DNA from: RPQJ01 sp041910015 | GTDB lineage: Bacteria > Pseudomonadota > Gammaproteobacteria > Steroidobacterales > Steroidobacteraceae | Reading direction: 5' to 3' | DNA length: 33,080 nt | Assembly: GCA_041910015.1 (NCBI GenBank) | Contig: JAYRRR010000102.1 | Coordinates: 1-33,080 of the forward strand | In this document: positions 17,669 through 26,611 of the stretch, one piece after another | Layout of the letters: each line of letters starts with the position of its first letter | Numbering within the stretch: position 1 is the stretch's first letter | Notes under the pieces: model-generated | Seen by the model: only the letters and a program-made list of their open reading frames with translations | Databases searched by the model: none | What the model was told of the DNA's origin: nothing | Translations under genes and position numbers: made by a program

Positions 17669-19541
17669 ATGAAGCTCCTCACGGTCATCGTGCTGCTGCC
17701 GCTCGCAGGCTTCCTGCTGAACGGCCTGCTCGGCCGCCGGCTCGGCCGCACGTTCGTCTCGGTCGTCGGCTGCGGCCTGCCGATCCTGGCCTTCCTCGCG
17801 ACGCTCAAGGCCTGCGCGGCACTGCAGCTCGCCGGGCCCGACGCCGCGCTCGTCGAGCACGCCTACCAGTGGGCCGCATTCGGCGAGCGCGCTTTCGACG
17901 TCGCGTTCTACTTCGACCGGCTGAGCGCCGTAATGACGCTGATCATCACGGGTGTCGGCTCGCTGATCCACGTCTACTCGACCGGCTACATGAAGGAAGA
18001 CCCCGGCTACGCCCGCTATTTCTCCTACCTGAACCTGTTCCTGTTCTTCATGCTCACGCTGGTGCTCGGCCGCTCGCTGCTCGTCTGTTTCGTCGGCTGG
18101 GAAGGCGTCGGCCTCGCCTCCTACCTGCTGATCGGCTTCTGGTTCGAAGACCCGGCCAAGGCCGCCGCCGGCAAGAAGGCGTTCATCACCAACCGCGTGG
18201 GCGACGCGGCTTTCCTGCTCGGCATGTTCCTCCTGTATCACACGCTGGGCACGCTCGACATGGACGAGGTCAACATCGCCTTCGGCGGCGCGGTCGCGCC
18301 GGCGGTGTCGGCGAGCCTCGTCGGCCTGCTGCTGTTCGTCGGCGCCACGGGCAAGTCCGCGCAGATCCCGCTGCACGTGTGGCTGCCCGACGCGATGGCC
18401 GGTCCCACGCCGGTCTCGGCGCTGATCCACGCGGCCACGATGGTGACCGCGGGCGTCTATCTCGTCGCACGTCTGCACGGCGTCTACGAGCAGGCGCCGG
18501 CGGCCTCGGCGGTCGTGGCGACGATCGGCGTCGCCACGGCGTTCTTCGCCGCGACGGTCGCGCTGGTGCAGACGGACATCAAGAAGGTCCTCGCGTACTC
18601 GACGGTGTCGCAGCTGGGCCTGATGTTCCTCGCGCTCGGCGTGGGTGCCTACGGCGTCGCGGTGTTCCACGTCTGCACGCACGCGTACTTCAAGGCATGC
18701 CTGTTCCTCGGCGCCGGCAGCGTGATCCACGCGCTCGGCGGGGAACAGGACATCCGGCGGATGGGGGGACTGGCCCGTCGCATTCCCGTGACCTTCGCCA
18801 CCTTCGCCGTGGCAACCGCGGCCATCGCCGGCATTCCGCCGCTCGCCGGGTTCTTCTCGAAGGACGAGATCCTCTGGTTCGCGTTCGCGAGCGACTCGGG
18901 TGGCTCAGTCCTGCTGTGGGCGCTCGGATCGGTGACGGCACTGATGACCTCGTTCTACATGTTCCGGCTGCTGTGGCTCACGTTTCTGACGCCCTCGCGC
19001 ATGAGCCACCAGGTCGAACATCACGTGCACGAGTCACCGTTCTCCATGACCGGAGTGCTGGTCGTGCTGGCAGTGCTGTCCGCGGTCGGCGGCTTCGTGC
19101 ACCTGCCGCAGTTCCTTGCGCCGGTGCTGCCGCTCGCGCAGGCGCAGGAACCGCTCGAGCACTACGAGCACCTGCTCGTCTACGTCGCGGTCGCGGTGGC
19201 CGTCGCGGGCTTCATCGCGGCGACCTGGCTGTACCGCAACGGCCTGGCCCGGGCGGACGCGCTGGCGGCGCGATTCCCCCGCCTGCACCGCCTGCTCGGC
19301 GGCAAGTACTACGTCGACGAGCTCTACGAGCGGCTGCTCGGCCGGCCGCTGCACTGGGTCTCCGATCGCGTCTTCCTGCGCGGCGGTGACCACTTCCTGA
19401 TCGATGGCACGCTGCACGGCCTGGCCGCGACGACGCGACGCGTGGCCGCACGGCTCGGCCGCGTCGAGACCGGCCAGCTCCAGTGGTACCTCGCCATGGC
19501 CGTGCTCGGATTGCTCGGCTGTCTCGGCTGGGTGTTGAGTC

Positions 19542-19549
<8 letters not shown>
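17669..19549 (+). CDS. nuoL: NADH-quinone oxidoreductase subunit L
   Basis: A 626-residue antiporter-like subunit at the far end of the membrane arm, with the lateral helix at its C-terminus. Family blocks are FVGWEGVGLASYLLIGFW (key Glu in helix 5), GKSAQIPLHVWLPDAMAGPTPVSALIHAATMVTAGVYL (Lys and discontinuous helix 7) and QTDIKKVLAYSTVSQLGLM. ATG 17669 follows AGGCG, four bases after the nuoK stop. It overlaps nuoM by eight bases. Confidence 0.96.
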
Positions 19550-21079
<1,530 letters not shown>

Positions 21080-21083
<4 letters not shown>

Positions 21084-22465
21084 ACTGGGGCCAGGTACTG
21101 CAGGCGATGCTGCCGGAACACGTGCTGCTCACCGGCGTGCTGGTGCTGCTCGGCGTGGAAATCGCGCACGGTCGGCCGCGCGACGGCTTCCACGTCGCTG
21201 TTTTCGCGCTCGTTTCGGCCGCGGCCGCCGCGCTCGCGCTGCACGCGCAGGGCTACGTCGGCGAGCCCTTCGGCGGTCACTACTCGGTCGGGCCCGACGC
21301 GAGCCTCGCGAAGTTCGTGCTGGTCGCGCTGACGCTGCCCGTCGCGCTGATTTCGCGCGACGACTTCGCCGACACGCGCTATTACGCGCTGCTGCTCTCC
21401 TCGCTGTACGGCGCCTGCCTGCTGGTCTCGTCCGACAGCCTGCCGACGCTGTTCCTCGCGCTCGAGATCATGTCCCTGCCGGTCTACGCGCTCGTGCTGC
21501 TCGCGCAGTTGCGTGCCGAGAGCGCCGAGGCCGCGCTCAAGTACCTCGTGCTCGGCGGGGTCGCGACGGCGACGTTCCTCATGGGCGTCGCGCTGCTGTA
21601 CGGCTGGAGCGGCCGGATGTCGACGGATGCCTTCGCCTACGCGCTCGCCTCGCCCGACCCACTCGCCATCGGCGGCGTGGCCCTCGTGCTCGCGGCGCTG
21701 TTCCTCAAGGCGGCCGTCGTGCCGTTCCACGGCTGGGCCCCCGACGCCTACGAAGGCGCCAGCGTCCCGGTCACCGCGTACATGGCGACGATCGTCAAGG
21801 CTGGCGTGCTGTTTGCGGCGCTGCAGCTGTTCGACACGCTGCCAGTCGCCCGACCCGCCGCGGACCTGCTCGTGGTGCTGCCGCTGATGTCGATGGTCTG
21901 GGGCAACGTCGCCGCCATCCGCCAGACGAGTTTCCGCCGCATGATCGCGTACTCGTCGATCGCGCACGCGGGGTACCTGTTCTATGCGCTGCTCGGCGAT
22001 GGCGCGGGCCGTACACAGGCGGTCGTCTTCTACGTGGCGGTCTACGGCATCATGAACGTGCTCGCGCTCGCGCTGCTGCCGCGCGGCGCCGACGACGCAC
22101 GCAACGACCGGCTCGAGTCGCTGCAGGGCCTGTATCAGCGCCGGCCGTTCGCCGCCATCGGCATCGCGCTCGCGATGCTGTCGCTGGCGGGTCTGCCGCC
22201 GTTGCCGGGGTTCGTCGGCAAGTTCCTGATCTTCCGCAACGTCCTGGCCGCAGGCTACACGACCTACGCCGTGCTTGGTCTCCTCGCGAGCTACCTCGGC
22301 ATCTACTTCTACCTGCGCGTGATCCAGTACATGTTCATGGACGCGACACCGGCGGACGTGCCGACGGGCCGGCCACGGCGGCTCGCCGTTGCCGTGGGTC
22401 TGCTGTGTCTCGCGCCGGCGCTTGCGCTCGCGTTCTGTCCGGGCTGGCTGCTCGATCGCTTCTGA
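21080..22465 (+). CDS. nuoN: NADH-quinone oxidoreductase subunit N
   Basis: A 461-residue antiporter-like subunit and last gene of the operon. Typical blocks are LFLALEIMSLPVYALVLLAQ, LKAAVVPFHGWAPDAYEGASVPVTAYMATIVKAG and RQTSFRRMIAYSSIAHAGYLF. ATG 21080 is in ATGA overlap with nuoM. A GC-rich nested hairpin follows within 30 bases of the stop, which may end or stabilise the roughly 13-kb transcript. Confidence 0.95.
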
Positions 22466-22468
22466 CCC

Positions 22469-22530
22469 GTGGCCGCTGTGGTCCTGCCCTGACCGCGCGG
22501 GCCGGCAGGCCGCGTGGTGTCGGCGGCCAC
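22469..22530 (+). terminator. nested GC-rich hairpin after nuoN, possible transcript end
   Basis: An inner stem pairs 22492-22503 with 22508-22518 around a GGCA loop, with one bulge and one G-U pair. An outer perfect 8-base pair joins GTGGCCGC (22469-22476) to GCGGCCAC (22523-22530). No T-run follows, so this is not a classical intrinsic terminator. In GC-rich genomes such stems still often mark operon ends. Confidence 0.4.
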
Positions 22531-22574
22531 TGACGCGTTGCCCGCGCCGCGCGTCCGTCGGCTACATTGCAGAC

Positions 22575-23126
22575 ATGACCGCACCCCCGCCCGGCCGCCC
22601 CGCGTCATCCGCGACGACACCTCCGCACGACGGCGGACGCGCCGCTCCATCCGATCCCGTCAGCGGGATCCGGGAGCATGGCTCGCCGATCGTGCGTGCG
22701 ATCGTCGTGGTCGTCGGCGCGACGGCGTTCGTGCTCGCCGTGCTCGGGATCTTCCTGCCGCTGCTGCCGGCGACACCCCTGTTCATCCTCGCGGCGGCGT
22801 GCTTCGCGCGGACCCACCGGCCGTTCCACGTCTGGATGCTCGACCACCACCTGCTCGGACCACCGTTGCGCGAGTGGTATCGTCACCGCAGCCTGGCGTA
22901 TCGCACCAAGGTATCGGCCATCGTGACCATGCTGGTGTCGTTCGGGCTGTCGATCCTGGTCGTCGTGCGGCCATGGTGGCTGCAACTGCTGCTGGGTGTC
23001 GTCGCCGTCGGCCTCGCCGTCTGGATCTACCGCATTCCCTCGCGCGATGGCCCCACCGCAGCGACGTCGATCGCGCACAGTCGCAACACTTCAGCGCCAC
23101 GCGACCCGCAGACGCCCGCGCACTGA
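22575..23126 (+). CDS. ybaN: YbaN family inner-membrane protein (DUF454)
   Basis: A 183-residue small inner-membrane protein of the YbaN/DUF454 family, function unknown. The mark FLPLLPATPLFILAAACFARTHRPFHVWMLDHHLLGPPLREW (about residues 60-100) is very typical. Hydrophobic helices lie at about 42-60, 63-77, 117-133 and 135-150. The first 38 residues are a Pro/Ser-rich extension and the last 25 a polar tail. ATG 22575 lacks a clear ribosome binding site; TACATT about ten bases upstream could be a -10 box for a nearly leaderless message. Convergent with the next gene, 14 bases away. Confidence 0.83.
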   Translation: MTAPPPGRPASSATTPPHDGGRAAPSDPVSGIREHGSPIVRAIVVVVGATAFVLAVLGIFLPLLPATPLFILAAACFARTHRPFHVWMLDHHLLGPPLREWYRHRSLAYRTKVSAIVTMLVSFGLSILVVVRPWWLQLLLGVVAVGLAVWIYRIPSRDGPTAATSIAHSRNTSAPRDPQTPAH

Positions 23127-23140
23127 AAGAGGGCGCGGGC

Positions 23141-23626
23141 TCAGGCGCCGGCGCGTCTTGCGATCGGCGAATACATGTCGAGCACCTGCAAGCGGGCGGC
23201 CTGCAGGCGATCGGACACGACGCCGAGCAGCCGATGCATGATCTTGTAGCCGAAGCCGGTGTCGGTGCGGCAGCGCTCGAGCAGCGCATAGCCGTCGAAG
23301 GCGAGCGCCTCGACCGGTTCGAGCGCGCGCGCCTGGAAATGCTTGCCGCGGCCGACGATGACGGCCGACCAGCCGACCTGATCGCCGCCCTCGACGGTGG
23401 CGACCCGCAGCATGCGGTCCTGGGCCTTCATCTCGAGCGCGACGCGGCCGCTCAGCAGAAGAAAGAACTCGTGCTGCTCGTCGCCCTCGCGAAACAGCAC
23501 CGTGGCCGGCGCGAACGAAACACGACGCGCGAGCGACGCGAGTGTCGCGCAGTGCTCGGGCGTCATGCCGCGCACGAACGGGTGGTTCTGGACAGCATCC
23601 ACGACGGTCGGATCGATGGCGGTCAT
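23141..23626 (-). CDS. stand-alone cyclic-nucleotide-binding-domain protein
   Basis: A 161-residue protein consisting only of a Crp/Fnr-type beta-roll. The pattern FAPATVLFREGDEQHEFFLLLSGRVALEM (residues 37-65) and the phosphate-cassette position VEGGDQVGWSAVIVGRGKHFQARALEPVEALAFDG follow. The cassette has GWS instead of the FGE-x-A-L-L..RxA of true cAMP binders, seen in many relatives that do not bind cAMP. No DNA-binding helix-turn-helix follows, so it is not a transcription factor. ATG 23626 has GGAAGAGGG eleven bases upstream. Probably a redox- or metabolite-responsive accessory protein; the ligand is unknown. Confidence 0.78.
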   Translation of the reverse strand: MTAIDPTVVDAVQNHPFVRGMTPEHCATLASLARRVSFAPATVLFREGDEQHEFFLLLSGRVALEMKAQDRMLRVATVEGGDQVGWSAVIVGRGKHFQARALEPVEALAFDGYALLERCRTDTGFGYKIMHRLLGVVSDRLQAARLQVLDMYSPIARRAGA

Positions 23627-23712
23627 GCGACCCTCTTCCGGTGCGACGGCGCCGGTGCGGCCGATTGTACGCCGCCGCCGCATGGGTGCGGGACATCCGG
23701 TCTCGAGGGCGC

Positions 23713-24357
23713 ACGATCCGGGACGTCTTCGGCGCGGCACCCGTGCCGATGCCGCTGATCGAGGCGTGGCACGCCATGGGCCTCCAGGTACGGCAGGTCT
23801 ACGGCGCCACGGAGACGCACGGTGGCATCTGCCTGCTCACGGCCGACCATGCCTCGACCAAGGTAGGCTCGACCGGCCTGCCCTACTACGGCATCGTCGT
23901 GCGCGTCGTCGACCTCGCGGGAGAGCCCGTACCTCCCGGTGTACCGGGCGAAGTCGTCACGCGCGGACCGCACCTGTTCAGCGGCTGCTGGAACCAGCCG
24001 GAGACCACGCGCGGTGCCGTCCGCGACGGCTGGTTCCACACTGGCGACATTGCCGAGGTGGGCGTGGACGGCTTCATCTACATCAAGGACCGCTCCTGGG
24101 ACTGGCTCAAGGCCGACAACCCAGACCCGCAAGCCGGCCGTTACGAGGTCGACAGCAAGATGATCGGTCTGCACCGTACGATCGACTCATTCCACCGGAT
24201 GTTCCACCTCGAATACCAGTTGAACGACGGGTCCGGCTTCGACGGCGACCGGAGCGACGACGAACTGGCCCTCGGCATCCGCTGGGACTTCGGCTCCGGC
24301 AAGCACCGGATGCTCGTGGGCTACGACCCGTTGCTCGAGAAGGTCAAGAGGCGTTGG
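23713..24357 (+). pseudogene. chimeric relic: acyl-CoA ligase fragment fused to an unrecognised strand-rich fragment
   Basis: From 23713 to 24093 the frame encodes the middle of an AMP-binding acyl-CoA ligase: FGAAPVPMPLIEAWHAMG, the YGATETHG core motif, GLPYYGIVVRVVDLAG, and GWFHTGDIAEVGVDGFIYIKDR. The N-terminal ATP-loop half is missing. The sequence breaks exactly where ligases continue with the hinge and C-terminal domain. From 24094 to about 24357 it continues in the same frame as WDWLKADNPDPQAGRYEV...FHLEYQLNDGSGFDGDRSDDELALGIRWDFGSGKHRM. That alternating pattern resembles the last strands of an outer-membrane beta-barrel, though I cannot name a family. No plausible start or proper stop exists. 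I read it as a deletion scar joining two dead genes. Confidence 0.6.
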
Positions 24358-24387
24358 GCCCTGTCCGCTACCCGGCTCGCGGCGGCA

Positions 24388-25488
24388 TCACTGCGCCGGG
24401 ATCGTGATCAGCGGCAGTTTGTCGGGGCCGCCGGTATCGGCCAGCGTGAAAAAGAACATGACGGCCGTGAGCGCCCGCTTGGTCAGCCAGTCGCTGTGGT
24501 CCACCCAGAACCACTGTCCCCGGTACTGCACCGCGACATAGGACGTCTCGGGGCGTGCCGGGCCGCCGCGTATCTGCCCGACTTGCCGCTGGGTCGTCTC
24601 GGTGTGCACGAGGGAAGGCGCCACGACCTTGTTCCGCAGGTCCTGCTCCGGAACCTCCACGTAACTCGCAAACGCCTGCAGGATCTGCAGCAGCGAGCGG
24701 CTGTTGACGGCCAGTTCGTTGGCGGCGCCACGCATCGGCGAGTAAGTCAGCACGAACTTCGACTGACCTGCGTCCAGCCTGAGCAGCCGCCGGATCTCGG
24801 CCGACTTCGCCTGGAGGTCGGCGGGGAGGTCGTCGCGCTGGAAAAACAGCACCGCGGTCGAGCCCCTGGCCTTGTCCTCCTCGACACGCATGCCGACGCC
24901 GCCCGCGGCCTGCACCTCGCGCAGCAACTGCAGCACGCGAACGAAATCGGCATCGGCCTCCCGCACCATGCCGCCCGAGACCGAGCGGTTGCGCACGCCG
25001 TTCAACGACTCCACCGTGAGGCCGAGGATGAAATCCGCCGGATAGCCGGCCTGCAGCATGAAGAAGATGTTCTTCGGATCGATCGGGGTGATCATGCCGC
25101 GCAGGAACTTCTCCCCGGTCATCGGCACGTAGGTGATCGTCGGCCGGTCGGTGTACACGGCCTGTCCGTTGATCGATCCATAGTTGCCCTGCATGGCGCG
25201 CTCCGAAGACACGACACCGCCGACCGTGACGCCGGTCTGCAACGAATAGCCCGCGACGATCGAGGAGACATCGACGAACACCGGCAGGTCGCCGTAGCGG
25301 ATCTTCACGATGTTGAGGAGCGTCTGCTCCTTCCAGGAGTCGGCGATGGCCGAGCTGTAATCGAATCGATCGACGGCCACGGTACGGGGACCGACGCTCG
25401 CGCAGCCCGCAAGCGCCAATGCCAGCACGGCGGCGCCGAGGAGCCTCACGGACGGCCGGGCGAGTGCCCAATGCCTGGCTGGCTTCAT
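24388..25488 (-). CDS. unrecognised outer-membrane-type lipoprotein
   Basis: A 366-residue lipoprotein: signal peptide with lipobox LALAGC, so Cys29 would be lipidated after cleavage. Position +2 is Ala, which does not signal inner-membrane retention, so outer-membrane sorting is expected. The mature part starts VDRFDYSSAIADSWKEQTLLNIVKIRYGDLPVFVDVSSIV and ends in WFWVDHSDWLTKRALTAVMFFFTLAD. I do not recognise a functional family. It has one Cys and many short alternating strands. ATG 25488 has GGAGC eight bases upstream. Last gene of the sulfatase operon, 46 bases after the SYLF-domain gene, so it is probably co-transcribed. Confidence 0.8.
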   Translation of the reverse strand: MKPARHWALARPSVRLLGAAVLALALAGCASVGPRTVAVDRFDYSSAIADSWKEQTLLNIVKIRYGDLPVFVDVSSIVAGYSLQTGVTVGGVVSSERAMQGNYGSINGQAVYTDRPTITYVPMTGEKFLRGMITPIDPKNIFFMLQAGYPADFILGLTVESLNGVRNRSVSGGMVREADADFVRVLQLLREVQAAGGVGMRVEEDKARGSTAVLFFQRDDLPADLQAKSAEIRRLLRLDAGQSKFVLTYSPMRGAANELAVNSRSLLQILQAFASYVEVPEQDLRNKVVAPSLVHTETTQRQVGQIRGGPARPETSYVAVQYRGQWFWVDHSDWLTKRALTAVMFFFTLADTGGPDKLPLITIPAQ

Positions 25489-25534
25489 GTCGTCTGCTCC
25501 ATGCATGCGGTCCTGCGCCGACCAGGACAGGACG

Positions 25535-26011
25535 TCAGTTCAGCTCGTCGTCCCGGTAGTACTTGGTACCCTTGGCGGTGAGTTCCAGCGCCAGTCCGTC
25601 GTCGGTGAGCTGATAGAGCCAGACGCCCGGCATCACCGACACCGCACCGGCAAATACGCTCGCGCCCTGCCCAGCCACCTTGGCCGAGGCCGTGGTCTGT
25701 GCCCCGATCTCCCAGCCCGAATTGACGAAGCGATCGAGGTCGACCTTCTTCTCGAACACCCAGATCAGGCGAAAATTCTTCACGCCGAAGTTGCTGAACA
25801 CCGCGTAGCCGGCGGCCTGCTCGACGTGGCCCCTGGCAGACGGCTGCACCTTGTACAGCTCCGCCAGGGACTGGTCCCGCACCTTGCGGATCTCGGCACG
25901 CTGTTCGTCCGGCGTCCCTTCCTTCTTGAACAGGGACGCGTTCGCAGTACCGACCAGGGCAAGGCCCGCGAACAGCCCACGGGCAGCCCGCGAGAAGTGG
26001 TGGTTCAACAT
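25535..26011 (-). CDS. secreted SYLF-domain-like (YSC84-type) protein
   Basis: A 158-residue exported protein with a signal peptide (GLFAGLALVGTANA, cleavage near residue 25). The mature part contains SLAELYKVQPSARGHVEQAAGYAVFSNFGVKNF (about 48-80), then GWEIGAQTTASAKVAGQGASVFAGAVSVMPGVWLYQLTDDGLAL. The EQAAGYAVFSNFG motif is typical of the lipid-binding SYLF/YSC84 family. The domain is shorter than usual (family about 200 residues). A role in membrane-lipid contact is known for eukaryotic relatives only. ATG 26011 lacks a strong ribosome binding site. It lies 12 bases after the glycine-zipper gene. Confidence 0.75.
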   Translation of the reverse strand: MLNHHFSRAARGLFAGLALVGTANASLFKKEGTPDEQRAEIRKVRDQSLAELYKVQPSARGHVEQAAGYAVFSNFGVKNFRLIWVFEKKVDLDRFVNSGWEIGAQTTASAKVAGQGASVFAGAVSVMPGVWLYQLTDDGLALELTAKGTKYYRDDELN

Positions 26012-26023
26012 GGCTGCAGTTGC

Positions 26024-26611
26024 TTACTTGACCGTGTAGCCCTTCGGTTCGAGACAGGCGGCAAAGCCCTTCTTGAAAAGACCCACCTGCTGCTGCCATG
26101 CGGCCTGCTGCTGCTGCGCGGCCTGCTGCTGCTGTTGCGCCGCCTGCTGCGCGGCCTGCTGCTGGTTCTTGCGGCTTTGCCGGCCGCCGGCCACGACACC
26201 CGCCGTGGCGCCGATCGCCGCACCCTTGCCGGCGTCGTCGCTTGCCACCTCGCCGATGATCGCGCCCGCCGCCGCGCCGCGCGCCGCACCGCGCAGCCTC
26301 GATCCGTCAGCCGCGGGAGCCTGTTGCGCAGGCTGCGCCGCGGCTTGTGTCGGCGCCGGCGGAGGAGCCATCGGGTCCACGCCCGTCTGACCCTTCGACC
26401 ACGCGTAACACTCACCCTCGTCCTGGGACTGCTGCTGCGCGGTCTGGCCCTTCGCCGGGAACACGACCATGCCGAGCGAGGTGGACAGTGGCTTCGATGC
26501 CGGGGGCGTCGCTGCCGGAGCCTGTGCCATGGCCTGCGTGCCCACGACGACGAGCGCCGCTGCCAGCCATCCACCGAGGCCGGTCATGTTGTGTCTTCCG
26601 GTAATCTTCAT
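26024..26611 (-). CDS. secreted glycine-zipper protein with Gln-rich tail
   Basis: A 195-residue exported protein: signal peptide to QAMA-QAP (about residue 29), a Pro/Ala linker, and a glycine-zipper segment GAARGAAAGAIIGEVASDDAGKGAAIGATAGVVAGG (about 108-143). A Gln/Ala-rich run follows at 150-175, and the tail VGLFKKGFAACLEPKGYTVK carries one Cys. The other Cys is at 68 (ECYAWSKGQTG). Such YMGG/Rick_17kDa-like zippers usually sit in the outer membrane. ATG 26611 is in ATGA overlap with the sulfatase stop, with GAGG about eight bases upstream, so the two are translationally coupled. The Gln run is encoded by repeated CAG codons. Confidence 0.82.
   Translation of the reverse strand: MKITGRHNMTGLGGWLAAALVVVGTQAMAQAPAATPPASKPLSTSLGMVVFPAKGQTAQQQSQDEGECYAWSKGQTGVDPMAPPPAPTQAAAQPAQQAPAADGSRLRGAARGAAAGAIIGEVASDDAGKGAAIGATAGVVAGGRQSRKNQQQAAQQAAQQQQQAAQQQQAAWQQQVGLFKKGFAACLEPKGYTVK

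Noticed and set aside
22389..22574. Upstream extension of the YbaN frame
   Set aside because: It would run through the end of nuoN and the hairpin; the added residues have no family resemblance.
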